From Bradyrhizobium monzae (GTDB taxonomy: Bacteria; Pseudomonadota; Alphaproteobacteria; Rhizobiales; Xanthobacteraceae): a stretch of DNA of 64,000 nucleotides. A program made the position numbers and the translations under genes. The stretch spans positions 62,001 through 126,000 of the forward strand of contig NZ_JAIRDQ010000004.1 in the NCBI RefSeq assembly GCF_021458635.1. The letters run 5' to 3'. Below are positions 51,966 to 60,904 of the stretch, one piece after another. Position 1 is the first letter of the stretch, and every line of letters starts with the position of its first letter. Under the pieces are notes generated by a model, which saw only the letters and a list, made by a program, of their open reading frames with translations, did no database searches and was not told the DNA's origin.

Positions 51966-52637
51966 TCAATAACACCGTGACGCCGCGATCGCGTGGACGC
52001 GGCGGTCGCCGAGGAGATGCGCGACAAAACCGTTCTTCGGAAAGATTTTTGCGAACGCGGCATCGCGGATGCTTAAGCCCCCCGCATAGGCGCCGAACGC
52101 CGGCATTACCGCGCGCATGCCGTCGCTGGCGAAACAACGCCGCTCCATCGAGCGGCCGCGCGCGGAGACGCGGGCCTTGGGATGGAGATGGCCGGCGATC
52201 TCGCCATGCGCGCCGGTCGGCTCGTGGCGGAACGTGATCGGGCCGATCGCGACCTCATCGGCAACGGTGCCGCCGAGATCGCGCGGCAACGCCGGATCGT
52301 GGTTGCCGGAGATCCAGATCCAGTCGCGGCCGGCCTGGAGCGTGGCGACGGCGTCGCGGTCGTCCGCCGAGAGACGCTCATGCGCGGCGCGATCGTGAAA
52401 ACTGTCGCCGAGCGCGATGACGATTCTTGGATCATGGCGGGAGATGACAGCAGCGAGCCGGCTGAGCGTCGCCAGCGTGTCGTAGGGCGGCAGCAGCACG
52501 CCGCGCGTGGCGAAGCTGGAACCTTTTTCCAGATGCAGGTCGGAGACGACGAGCAGGCGCTGCTCGTCCCAGAACAGCGCGCCGGAGAGGTCGGCGGCAA
52601 AAGTCACATCGGTGATGGTGACCCTGGAAACGCGCAT
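51966..52637 (-). CDS. pdeM: Ligase-associated DNA damage response endonuclease PdeM
   Basis: 223 residues from the ATG at 52637. It is a calcineurin-like metallophosphoesterase: LLVVSDLHLEKGSSFATRG (first metal motif), IALGDSFHD (second), ISGNHDPALP (third), and the histidine pair in IAGHLHPKARV (last). The family is known from the four-gene set with an ATP-dependent ligase, an MBL exonuclease and an Lhr-like helicase, thought to act in repair of DNA damage. It lies 53 bp downstream of the helicase gene on the same strand, so the two are co-transcribed. The exonuclease and ligase are on the opposite strand about 5 kb to the right. Confidence 0.92.
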   Translation of the reverse strand: MRVSRVTITDVTFAADLSGALFWDEQRLLVVSDLHLEKGSSFATRGVLLPPYDTLATLSRLAAVISRHDPRIVIALGDSFHDRAAHERLSADDRDAVATLQAGRDWIWISGNHDPALPRDLGGTVADEVAIGPITFRHEPTGAHGEIAGHLHPKARVSARGRSMERRCFASDGMRAVMPAFGAYAGGLSIRDAAFAKIFPKNGFVAHLLGDRRVHAIAASRCY

Positions 52638-52690
52638 GTCCTCGACATCCTCTGAAACCAGCGCGCCCAACCCCACGTCAAAACCTGCCC

Positions 52691-55255
52691 TTATCCCATC
52701 GCCTCTTTGACGAGCTCGTCGGCGGCTTCTGCCAGCAGCTCGTCACCAGCTTCGCCATAAACTGACTCGCGGCCGATTTCCAGCATCACGGGGACGGCGA
52801 GCGGGGAGACGTGGTCGAGTTCCCGGTGCGTGATGTGGCCCTGGATGCGGGCGAGCATGTCGCCGAGACGGCGCAGGTCGAGCAGGCCGGTGGCGGCGTC
52901 GGCGCGCGCGGCGCGCAGCAGCACGTGATCGGCCTGGTGCTTGCGCAAGACGTCATAGACCAGATCGGTCGAGAACAGCACCTGGCGGCGGCTCTTCTCC
53001 TCGCCGGTGTGGCGGCGCGCGATCAGGCCGGAGATGATCGCACAATTGCGGAAGGTGCGCTTCATCAGTGCGGATTCGGCGAGCCATGCCTCGAGATCGT
53101 CACCGAGCATATCAGGGTCGAACAGCGCGTTGAGATCGAGCTTGCCGTTGCGGATCATGAACGAGAGGTCACCGAGCCCCCAGATCGCCACCGCATATTC
53201 GTTGGCGACGAAGCCGAGCGGCCGGGCGCGGGCGCGCTCCAGCCGTCGTGTCAGCAGCATGCCGAGGGTCTGGTGCGCGAGGCGGCCTTCGAAGGGATAG
53301 CACACGATGTAATGCTTGTTGGCGCGCGGAAAACTTTCCACCAGCAGCTCGCGCACCGCAGGCACGCGCGAGACGTCTTTTTGCTGCGACAGCCAGTCGC
53401 GCACCTGTTCCGGCAAGCCTTTCCAAGCGCGGCCGTCGTCGAGCAGCCGGCGCACGCGCTCGGCAAGATAGGTCGAGAGCGGAAACTTGCCGCCCATATA
53501 GGACGGCACCTTGGGATCCTTGTCATGCGCGCGCGAGACATAGACCTGGTCCTCGACCAGGGTTTCGTAGCGGACGACTTCGCCAGAGAACACGAAGGTA
53601 TCGCCGGGCGCGAGACCCTCGATGAAGGCCTCCTCGATCTCGCCGAGCAGACGGCCGCCGCGCGCGATCACGCCGGTCGATCCGGTGCCGCCGCCGCGCG
53701 AGCGCACCAGCCGCACCTTCAGCATGTCGTCCTCGACGATGGTGCCGACATTCATCCGGTAGCTCTGCCGCACTTTCGGGTTGGCGACGCGCCAGCGGCC
53801 CTGCTTGTCCTGCTTGATGCGCGCGAAGCGCTCATAGGTTTTTAGCGCGTAGCCACCGGAGGCGACGAAGTCGACGACGTCGTCGAAATCCTGCCGTGTC
53901 AGATCGGCGTAAGGCGCGGCAGTGCGGACTTCGTCGTAAAGTTCGTCACTCAAGAAGGGCTCGCCGCAGGCGCAGCCGAGCACGTGCTGGGCCAGCACGT
54001 CGAGCGCACCGATGCGCAAGGGCGGCGTGTCCTGCGCATTCTCGGCGATGGCGTCGATGGCGACGCGGCATTCCAGCACCTCAAAACGGTTGGCCGGCAC
54101 CAGCACGGCGCGCGAGGCTTCGTCGAGGCGATGGTTGGCGCGGCCGATGCGCTGCATCAGGCGCGAGGAGCCCTTGGGCGCGCCGATATTGACGACGAGA
54201 TCGACGTCGCCCCAGTCGACACCGAGATCGAGCGAGGAGGTGCAGACCACGCCGCGCAATCTGCCTGCCGACATGGCATCCTCGACCTTGCGGCGTTGCG
54301 CGACGTCGAGCGAGCCGTGATGCAGGGCAATCGCGAGGTTGTCGTCGTTCATGCTCCAGAGGTTCTGGAACAGCATCTCGGCCTGGCTGCGGGTGTTGAC
54401 GAAAACGAGCGTGGTCTTATTCGCCTTGATCAGCTCGTAGATTTCGGGAAGCGCGTGGCGCGCACTGTGGCCGGCCCAGGGCAGCCGCTCGCGTGTATCC
54501 AGCATCTCGACCAGCGGCGGCGCGGCGCCGCCGGCGATGACGACGTCGGCGGAGTAGCCCTTGTCTTTCAGTTGCGGCACCAGGAAGCGGGCCAGGGATT
54601 CCGGCTCGGCCACCGTTGCCGACAGGCCGATCGCGCGCATCTGCGGCGCCAGCCGCCACAGCCGCGCCAGGCCCAGCGACAGCAGATCGCCGCGCTTGGA
54701 GGTCACCAACGCGTGCAGCTCGTCGAGCACGATGCGTTTCAGGGAGGAGAACAGGAACGGCGCGTCGTCGGAGGAGAGCAGCAGCGCGAGCTGCTCCGGC
54801 GTCGTCAGCAGAATGTCCGGCGGATAACGCCGCTGGCGCTGCCGCCGCGACACCGGCGTGTCGCCGGTGCGGGTTTCGATCTTGATCGGCAGACCCATCT
54901 CGGCGACCGGCCGCTCCAGATTGCGGGCGATGTCGACGGCGAGCGCTTTCAGGGGCGAAATGTAGAGCGTGTGCAGGCCGCCGCCGCGTTGCACGGTGCG
55001 GCCGGTGGAGACGACGGTTTTCGCGGCAGAGCTCGGCGCGGCACTCAGCTCCACCAGCGTCGGCAGAAATCCCGCCAGCGTCTTGCCGGCGCCGGTCGGC
55101 GCGATCAACAGCGCGCTGGCGTCCTCACGCGCCTTCTCCAGCAGCGCGAGCTGATGCCCACGCGGCGACCAGCCGCGCGCCGAAAACCATTGCTGGAAGC
55201 GGTCGGGCAGCAGCACGGCCGGCTCGGCCGGGATTTTGAGGATGCGGGGCGGCAC
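52691..55255 (-). CDS. Ligase-associated DNA damage response DEXH helicase (Lhr-like)
   Basis: About 854 residues from a GTG at 55255; the start is uncertain because the frame is open to 55327, overlapping the previous gene, and no ribosome site is clear. Helicase motifs: LLIAPTGAGKTLAGFLP (motif I, near residue 52), LYISPLKALAVDI (Ia), VLDELHAL (II, DEXH form), GLSATVAEPE (III), LVFVNTRSQAEM (IV), VVCTSSLDLGVDWGDVDLVV (V) and LMQRIGRANHRLDEAS (VI). A winged-helix and a C-terminal Lhr-type domain follow. It belongs to the ligase-associated group TIGR04121-like. It is the first gene of a pair with pdeM. Confidence 0.92.
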   Translation of the reverse strand: MPPRILKIPAEPAVLLPDRFQQWFSARGWSPRGHQLALLEKAREDASALLIAPTGAGKTLAGFLPTLVELSAAPSSAAKTVVSTGRTVQRGGGLHTLYISPLKALAVDIARNLERPVAEMGLPIKIETRTGDTPVSRRQRQRRYPPDILLTTPEQLALLLSSDDAPFLFSSLKRIVLDELHALVTSKRGDLLSLGLARLWRLAPQMRAIGLSATVAEPESLARFLVPQLKDKGYSADVVIAGGAAPPLVEMLDTRERLPWAGHSARHALPEIYELIKANKTTLVFVNTRSQAEMLFQNLWSMNDDNLAIALHHGSLDVAQRRKVEDAMSAGRLRGVVCTSSLDLGVDWGDVDLVVNIGAPKGSSRLMQRIGRANHRLDEASRAVLVPANRFEVLECRVAIDAIAENAQDTPPLRIGALDVLAQHVLGCACGEPFLSDELYDEVRTAAPYADLTRQDFDDVVDFVASGGYALKTYERFARIKQDKQGRWRVANPKVRQSYRMNVGTIVEDDMLKVRLVRSRGGGTGSTGVIARGGRLLGEIEEAFIEGLAPGDTFVFSGEVVRYETLVEDQVYVSRAHDKDPKVPSYMGGKFPLSTYLAERVRRLLDDGRAWKGLPEQVRDWLSQQKDVSRVPAVRELLVESFPRANKHYIVCYPFEGRLAHQTLGMLLTRRLERARARPLGFVANEYAVAIWGLGDLSFMIRNGKLDLNALFDPDMLGDDLEAWLAESALMKRTFRNCAIISGLIARRHTGEEKSRRQVLFSTDLVYDVLRKHQADHVLLRAARADAATGLLDLRRLGDMLARIQGHITHRELDHVSPLAVPVMLEIGRESVYGEAGDELLAEAADELVKEAMG

Positions 55256-55298
55256 GGCATAACAGGTAAGCCGTGCCGGCGGGTTCGTCGAGGGGGCC

Positions 55299-56528
55299 CT
55301 ACTCCACCACCGGCCTGTCCGAGACATCCCAGTCCTTGCCGTTGAAGATCTGGATGAACAGCGTCTTCATCGGCGTGTAGTCGTCGGGCGTGTAGCTGTA
55401 ACTGACGCCGTCGAGGAAGAAGGGCGAGTGGAAGCCGTTGAGGGTCGAGGCCTGCTTCAGCACATTGGCGCGGGTCAGCTCATCGCCGCAGCGGCGAAGG
55501 ATCTCGCCCATGGTGACGGCCTGGCCGTAGCCGGCATAGGCGATCGTATTATCGGCAGCGACGTTCGGCAGATATTTCTTGCGCAGCTCCTCGAACGCCG
55601 TGGGGCCCGGATCCTTTTCCCAACGGCCCGGCCCTGCATCCTTCGAATAGCTGATCGCCACGATGTCCTTGGCATTTTCGAAGCCCGCGGCGCCGAGGAT
55701 GGATTTGCCGGTCGAGCCGGCCGAGAGAAGCTGCAACGGCTTCCAGCCAAGCTCGGCGACCTTGCGGATCGACTGCGACGACGCCTTGCCGGTGGAGATG
55801 TTGTAAAAAACGTCGGCGCCCGACTTCGAGAGATTGATGAGCTGGGAATCGACGGTGGGATCGGTGAGATCGTAGGTCTGCTCCATGATCACCTGCGCGG
55901 TGCCGCCGGCATCGGCCAGCACCTTCTTGAACGGCCCTAAGAAGTCGCGGCCGAAATCGTCGTTCTGGTAGAGGATGCCGACCTTGGCATTCGGTTTCAC
56001 GGCGACGACATGCTTGGCCAGGATGCGCGCCTCGGTCGGATAGAGCGGCAGGCCCGCCATCGTCCATTTGAATTCCTTCGGGTTGTTCCACTTCGACGCG
56101 CCCGTGTTGAGCAAGAGCTGCGGCACGCCCTTGGCGTTCAGGTATTTGTGCACGGCGGTCTGCGGCGCGGTGCCGAGCGAACCGTAGAGCGCCAGCACCT
56201 CCTCCTGCTCGACCAGCCGCCGCGTCGCCTCGACGCATTTCGGCGCGCTGTAGGCGTCGTCGAGTGTCAGGAAATTGATCTTGCGTCCGTTGATGCCGCC
56301 CTTCTCGTTCAGCATCTGGAAATAGGCTTCGCCAATGCGCCCGAGCACGCCGTAGAGCGAGCCGGGACCGGAATGCGGCACGGTCTGCCCGATCTTGATC
56401 TCGGTGTCGCTGGCGCCCGCATCGTATTTCTTCTCGGCAGCCCAGACTGAGGGCGCGGGCAGAACGGATGCGGCAATGGTGGCGAGCGCGGCGGCTCCGA
56501 CATCGCGTCGCGATGGATTCCTGGTCAT
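55299..56528 (-). CDS. Branched-chain amino acid-type ABC transporter substrate-binding protein
   Basis: 409 residues from the ATG at 56528 with GGGAGAG upstream. A Tat-like or Sec signal peptide (RRDVGAAALATIAASVLPAP, cut near SVWAAEKK) precedes a type I periplasmic binding fold of the LivK class: EIKIGQTVPHSGPGSLYGVL, YFQMLNEKGGINGRKINFLT, LDDAYSAPKCVEATRRLVEQ and ALYGSLGTAPQTAVHKYLN. The ligand may be an amino acid, an aromatic acid or another anion. No permease or ATPase genes are adjacent, so it is an orphan binding protein. It sits between the two halves of the DNA repair set. Confidence 0.92.
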   Translation of the reverse strand: MTRNPSRRDVGAAALATIAASVLPAPSVWAAEKKYDAGASDTEIKIGQTVPHSGPGSLYGVLGRIGEAYFQMLNEKGGINGRKINFLTLDDAYSAPKCVEATRRLVEQEEVLALYGSLGTAPQTAVHKYLNAKGVPQLLLNTGASKWNNPKEFKWTMAGLPLYPTEARILAKHVVAVKPNAKVGILYQNDDFGRDFLGPFKKVLADAGGTAQVIMEQTYDLTDPTVDSQLINLSKSGADVFYNISTGKASSQSIRKVAELGWKPLQLLSAGSTGKSILGAAGFENAKDIVAISYSKDAGPGRWEKDPGPTAFEELRKKYLPNVAADNTIAYAGYGQAVTMGEILRRCGDELTRANVLKQASTLNGFHSPFFLDGVSYSYTPDDYTPMKTLFIQIFNGKDWDVSDRPVVE

Positions 56529-56644
56529 TGTTGTTTCTCTCCCTGGTGCGCGCATTGTGCTGGCTTCGCACTGCGCGGCAAGTAGGAAGTTCGTCGCCGA
56601 GCGACGCAATGACGCCGGAATTGCGGTGTGGCTAGCGCCTAGAC

Positions 56645-57535
56645 TCAAGTTTTCTCGGCAACGACGACGAGGCCACGCACGGGTTCGTTGTTCTCGACGC
56701 GCGGAGAAGCGGGCTCTAGAGCCAGCAGTGTGAGTCCGGCCTTCGCAATCGCGCCGCGCACATATTCCGCCGAGTGGGCATAGCGCAGGCCTTCGCCGAG
56801 CATGATGCCATCGCCGTCATGCGTCTCCAGCGTGAAGGCGAGCACACCGCCTGATACGAGCACGCGCCTGGCCTCAGTCAGCACCGGCGCGAGCTCGGAG
56901 AGGTAGACGAACGCATCTGCAGCGACGACGAGGTTCGCGCTCGCGTCCGCCTTGGTGCGCAGGCCCTCGATCATGTCGGCGACTTCGAGCTCGGCATAAA
57001 GCTCGGTGGCACGCGCCTCCTTGATCATGCCGGGCGACAGGTCGATGCCGATGAAATGGTCGACCTGCTTTGCGAAGGCCGCAGCGGCGAGGCCGGTGCC
57101 GCAGCCGAGATCGATGGTGCGCTTGAAGAAGGCCGGCTTCTTCGCGGCGACACGCGCGGCCAGCACCGCCTTGAAGATCAGCGCGGGCGCGCGATAACCG
57201 AGATCGTTGATCAGCGCGTGCTCGAAGCGCGGGGCGTACTGGTCGAACAGCGCCTGCACATAGGCCTTGGGCATTTCGGAGAGCTGCGCATCGCCGAGCC
57301 GGATCAGATGCAGGCCGGCGCCGTGCTGATCCTCGGGATCGCAATCGCGCGCTTGACGAAATGCCGCGATCGCCTTGTCGCGCTCGCCGAGCTGCTGGCG
57401 GATTTCGCCGAGCGTGAACCAGGCCGAGGTGAAATTGGGGGCGAGCTCGATCGCCTGCTCGATGAGATCGGCAGCGGCGGGCAGATCGCCCTTGAGCTGG
57501 AGGTCGCGCGCGAACTCGAAACGGCGGTCGGCCAT
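56645..57535 (-). CDS. TPR-containing class I SAM-dependent methyltransferase
   Basis: 296 residues from the ATG at 57535. The N-terminal 100 residues hold two TPR units (LQLKGDLPAAADLIEQAIEL and WFTLGEIRQQLGERDKAIAA). The methyltransferase core starts at TIDLGCGTGLAAAAFAKQVD (motif I), with FIGIDLSPGMIKEARATELY (motif II) and LVVAADAFVYL (motif IV). This TPR plus methyltransferase layout is common in Bradyrhizobium and the substrate is unknown. The start is divergent from the exonuclease gene, with about 100 bp between them. It is not part of the known repair set. Confidence 0.88.
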   Translation of the reverse strand: MADRRFEFARDLQLKGDLPAAADLIEQAIELAPNFTSAWFTLGEIRQQLGERDKAIAAFRQARDCDPEDQHGAGLHLIRLGDAQLSEMPKAYVQALFDQYAPRFEHALINDLGYRAPALIFKAVLAARVAAKKPAFFKRTIDLGCGTGLAAAAFAKQVDHFIGIDLSPGMIKEARATELYAELEVADMIEGLRTKADASANLVVAADAFVYLSELAPVLTEARRVLVSGGVLAFTLETHDGDGIMLGEGLRYAHSAEYVRGAIAKAGLTLLALEPASPRVENNEPVRGLVVVAEKT

Positions 57536-57635
57536 GAGATCGCCGGAGGTCAGAAACAGGCGGAGCGGCATTGGGAACCAGGAAGCGAAGCGGGTGATGA
57601 CTCGAAGATGCAATGGAGCGACCTATATACCAATC

Positions 57636-58673
57636 ATGCGCCCGCAAGACATCCTGCTGCCAACTGCTGACGGCCTGTGCTGCAAGCCCGGCGGCTTCCA
57701 TATCGATCCTGTCCGCCCGGTCGACCGCGCCGTGATCACCCACGGCCATTCCGACCATGCCCGCGCCGGCCATGGCGCGGTGCTGGCAACGCAGGAAACG
57801 CTGGACATGATGCGGCTGCGCTATGGCGAGGATTTTGCCGGCACGACGCAGGCCATCAGCTATGGCGAGGAGCTCCGGCTCGGCGACGTCAAGGTCAAGT
57901 TTCACCCGGCCGGTCATGTGCTGGGCTCGGCGCAGATCGCCGTCACCTGCAAAGACACCTGCATCGTCGCCTCCGGCGACTACAAGGACGCGCCCGACCC
58001 GACCTGCGTACCGTTCGAGCTCGTGCCCTGCGACGTCTTCATCACCGAGGCGACGTTCGGCCTGCCGGTGTTTCGTCATGGCGATGCGGCGGACGAGGTG
58101 AAGAAGCTGCTCGCCTCGGTCGCGCTGTTTCCCGAGCGCGCCCATCTCGTCGGCGCCTATTCGCTCGGCAAGGCGCAGCGCGTGATCGCGCTGCTGCGCC
58201 TCGCCGGCTATGACGCGCCGGTCTATCTGCATGGCGCGATGGAGAAGATCACGTCCTACTACCAGAGCCGCGGCATCGAACTCGGCGAGCTGCGGCCGGC
58301 GGCCGGCATGAAGAAGGCAGCGCTGGCCGGCACCATCACGCTCGCGCCGCCGTCGGCGACATCTGATATCTGGGCGCGGCGCTTCCCCGACCCCGTCACC
58401 GCTTTCGCGTCGGGTTGGATGCGCGTGCGCGCCCGCGCGCGACAGGGTGGCATCGAATTGCCGCTGGTGATCTCCGATCACGCCGACTGGGACGGCCTCA
58501 CCGCGACGATCGCGGCAACCGGCGCCGGCGAAATCTGGGTCACTCACGGCCAGGAAGACGCGCTGGTGCATTGGTGCAAGTCGCGTGGCCTGCGCGCGCA
58601 GCCGCTCGATCTCGTCGGCTATGGCGAGGAAGAGGAAAGCGAGCCGCCGATTCAGAGCGGGGCCGAGGCATGA
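57636..58673 (+). CDS. Ligase-associated DNA exonuclease (MBL fold, CPSF-like)
   Basis: 345 residues from the ATG at 57636. The metallo-beta-lactamase core shows the metal motif HGHSDHARAGH at 36-46 (H36, H38, D40, H41), FHPAGHVLGSAQ and VASGDYKDAPDP, and EATFG. SDHADWDGL and THGQEDAL near the C-terminus are typical of the beta-CASP-like ligase-associated exonuclease family (TIGR04122-like). It is expected to process 3' or 5' DNA ends before ligation. The stop overlaps the ligase ATG by 4 bp, so the two are coupled. It is the first gene of the plus-strand half of the repair set. Confidence 0.92.
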   Translation: MRPQDILLPTADGLCCKPGGFHIDPVRPVDRAVITHGHSDHARAGHGAVLATQETLDMMRLRYGEDFAGTTQAISYGEELRLGDVKVKFHPAGHVLGSAQIAVTCKDTCIVASGDYKDAPDPTCVPFELVPCDVFITEATFGLPVFRHGDAADEVKKLLASVALFPERAHLVGAYSLGKAQRVIALLRLAGYDAPVYLHGAMEKITSYYQSRGIELGELRPAAGMKKAALAGTITLAPPSATSDIWARRFPDPVTAFASGWMRVRARARQGGIELPLVISDHADWDGLTATIAATGAGEIWVTHGQEDALVHWCKSRGLRAQPLDLVGYGEEEESEPPIQSGAEA

Positions 58674-60601
58674 ACCGCTTCGCCGAACTCCTGGACCGCC
58701 TCGCCTACGAGCCCGGCCGCAACAACAAGCTGCGGCTGCTCACCGGCTATTTTCGCGAAGTCGGCGATCCCGACCGCGGCTACGCGCTGGCCGCGCTCAC
58801 CGGTGCGCTCAGCTTCAAGCACGCCAAGCCGGCGCTGATCCGCGATTTGATTGCGTTGCGCACGGATGAGGTGCTGTTCGGGTTGAGTTACGATTACGTC
58901 GGCGATCTCTCGGAGACGGTCGCGCTGATGTGGCCGCGCAGAATCGTCAACAATGACGAGTCTTTTCCGAGCCACCCTTCTCCCCCGCCCTCCCCCACAT
59001 CCGCCTTCGCTAAAGCTTCGGCGGACAAGAGGGGGGAGGGACAGAGTTCGGAGCTATCGACAAGCAAGACGACAATAAATACGGGCGAGCCAGTTTCGCA
59101 TGAGGAACGTACTCCCTCCCCCCTCGTGTCCGCCGTAGCTCGAAGAGCGAAGGCGGATGTGGGGGAGGGTCAGGGAGGGGGGTACCGCGGGCGAGATGCC
59201 TATGAGTCTGCTTACTCAAGCAATCACAACAACCCGCCGCCCCCGACCCTCGCCGAAGTCGTCACCACGCTGCGCACGCTCGGCAAGACCGAGCTGCCAA
59301 AGCAGCTCGAGCGCTGGCTCGACGAGCTCGACGAGACCGGTCGCTGGGCGCTGCTGAAGCTCGTCACCGGCGCGTTGCGAATCGGCATCTCCGCGCGCCT
59401 GGCCAAGACCGCGGCCGCTGCGCTTGGCGACAAGGACCCGCACGAGGTCGAGCTGATCTGGCCCGGTCTCGCGCCACCCTATCTCGACCTGTTCGCCTGG
59501 CTGGAAGGCCGCAGCCAGAAGCCTGTCAATCGCGATCCCGCGCCGTTCCGGCCCGTGATGCTGGCGCATGCGATCGAGGACAGCGATTTCGCGAGCCTCG
59601 ATCCTGCCGACTACGTCGCCGAATGGAAATGGGACGGCATCCGCGTGCAGGCGGCGGCGGGCCGGGGTGACGACGGACAGATCACCGCGCGCCTCTATTC
59701 GCGCACAGGCGAGGACATCACGGGCAGCTTTCCGGATCTGGTGCCGTCGCTACGGCTGCCGGGCGCGATCGACGGTGAGCTGCTGATCCTGCGCGGAGGC
59801 CGCGTACAAAGCTTCAACGTCCTGCAACAGCGCCTCAACCGCAAGGTCGTCTCGCCAAAACTGATCAAGGAGTTTCCGAGCCACCTTCGCGCCTACGATC
59901 TGCTCGGCGACGACGAGAACGATCTGCGCGAGCTGCCGTTCGCGGAGCGGCGCGAGCGGCTTCAGGCCTTCATCGCAAAACTCGACGATCCCCGCATCGA
60001 TCTCTCGCCCACCGTCCCCTTCGCAAGCTGGGACGCGCTCACCGCCGCGCGCGCCGATCCTGCGAGCGCCGGCGCGGGCGAGGATGCCGACGCCGTCGAG
60101 GGCGTGATGCTGAAGCGGCGCGATGCGCCTTATCTGCCGGGACGGCCGAAGGGGCAGTGGTGGAAGTGGAAGCGCGATCCGCACGTCATCGACGCCGTGC
60201 TGATGTATGCACAGCGCGGCCACGGCAAGCGCTCGTCCTACTATTCCGACTACACGTTTGGCGTCTGGACCGGCACCGAGAACGGCGACGAGCTGGTGCC
60301 GGTCGGAAAAGCCTATTTCGGCTTCACCGACGAGGAGCTGTTGCAGATCGACCGCTTCGTCCGCCGCAACACCACCGAAAAGTTCGGCCCTGTCCGCCAT
60401 GTCGTGCACGAGGGCGACAAGGGGCTGGTGCTGGAGGTGGCCTTCGAAGGGCTGCAACGCTCGCCGCGACACAAATCCGGGGTCGCCATGCGCTTTCCCC
60501 GCATCAGCCGCCTGCGCTGGGACAAGCCGCCGCGGGAGGCCGACCGGCTGGAAACACTGGAAAAGATGCTGAAGGCGGAGACGGCGGAGGTCGAGGCGTG
60601 A
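58670..60601 (+). CDS. ATP-dependent DNA ligase, ligase-associated type, carrying an in-frame repeat insertion
   Basis: 643 residues; related ligases of this set are about 530-560. The N-terminal domain (MNRFAELLDRLAYEPGRNNK) runs to about 94, where ALMWPRR would normally be followed soon by a short loop and LAEVVTTLRTLGKTELPKQL. Here a Ser/Pro/Lys-rich stretch of about 80-90 residues separates them, and its DNA is a long inverted repeat (58988-59169). After it the normal sequence resumes: the AMP-binding lysine K320 in EWKWDGIRVQ, YSRTGEDITGSFPDL, GELLILRGGRVQSFN, and the C-terminal OB domain with KYLPGRPKGQWWKWK-like LPGRPKGQWWKWKRDPH and FGVWTGTENGDELVPVGKAY. The enzyme seals nicks using ATP in the repair set. 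The inserted segment keeps the frame, so the protein may be functional. Confidence 0.93.
   Translation: MNRFAELLDRLAYEPGRNNKLRLLTGYFREVGDPDRGYALAALTGALSFKHAKPALIRDLIALRTDEVLFGLSYDYVGDLSETVALMWPRRIVNNDESFPSHPSPPPSPTSAFAKASADKRGEGQSSELSTSKTTINTGEPVSHEERTPSPLVSAVARRAKADVGEGQGGGYRGRDAYESAYSSNHNNPPPPTLAEVVTTLRTLGKTELPKQLERWLDELDETGRWALLKLVTGALRIGISARLAKTAAAALGDKDPHEVELIWPGLAPPYLDLFAWLEGRSQKPVNRDPAPFRPVMLAHAIEDSDFASLDPADYVAEWKWDGIRVQAAAGRGDDGQITARLYSRTGEDITGSFPDLVPSLRLPGAIDGELLILRGGRVQSFNVLQQRLNRKVVSPKLIKEFPSHLRAYDLLGDDENDLRELPFAERRERLQAFIAKLDDPRIDLSPTVPFASWDALTAARADPASAGAGEDADAVEGVMLKRRDAPYLPGRPKGQWWKWKRDPHVIDAVLMYAQRGHGKRSSYYSDYTFGVWTGTENGDELVPVGKAYFGFTDEELLQIDRFVRRNTTEKFGPVRHVVHEGDKGLVLEVAFEGLQRSPRHKSGVAMRFPRISRLRWDKPPREADRLETLEKMLKAETAEVEA
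58988..59169 (+). repeat. In-frame inverted-repeat element inside the ligase gene
   Basis: Arm 58988-59041 (54 bp) and arm 59113-59169 (57 bp) are inverted copies: about 50 of 54 positions pair, with one 3-base indel near the middle of the arm. The spacer is 71 bp. The arms are rich in CCCTCCCCC and GGGGGAGGG ends, with GTCCGCC and AAGGCGGA inside. The element reads through in one frame with no stop, coding for SAFAKASADKRGEG in the first arm and PLVSAVARRAKADVGEG in the second. It is absent from related ligases as I remember them. Confidence 0.9.
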
Positions 60602-60628
60602 GAGCGCTCGGTTGCTGCCATGAAGGCC

Positions 60629-60755
60629 GTGCGCTCCCTCGCCCGCTTGCGGGAGAGGGGCCGGGGAGAGGGTGTTTCCGCATTGGGACACTCCCCCAGC
60701 GGAAAGAGCCCTCACCCGCGCCTTCGGCGCGACCTCTCCCGCACGCGGGAGAGGT
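60629..60755. repeat. Intergenic palindromic element, family B-like, copy 2
   Basis: It begins GTGCGCTCCCTCGCCCGCTT and ends GCACGCGGGAGAGG, with inverted relation of the outer ends and a GGAGAGGG/CCCTCAC pair inside. It shares CCCGCTTGCGGG cores with 46703-46857. It starts 28 bp after the ligase stop and takes up much of the 303-bp gap before the DUF6460 gene; the remaining 150 bp show only the leader of that gene. Confidence 0.65.
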
Positions 60756-60904
60756 TAAGGAGCCCGCGGCCAGCGGCTCTCCCAAATCGACGCTCCGGCG
60801 CCGCCCGAATTAAAATGCGGTAAGCTGATTGACGGTCGGGTCAGGGTTCCCCATGTCCCCCGCCGTGACCTATAATCCGGGCGAATCCGCCCAAGGAGTT
60901 TGAG

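Noticed and set aside
55256..55327. Helicase start at 55327
   Set aside because: It would overlap the 3' end of the binding-protein gene and adds residues with no match to the family start; the GTG at 55255 is only slightly better supported.
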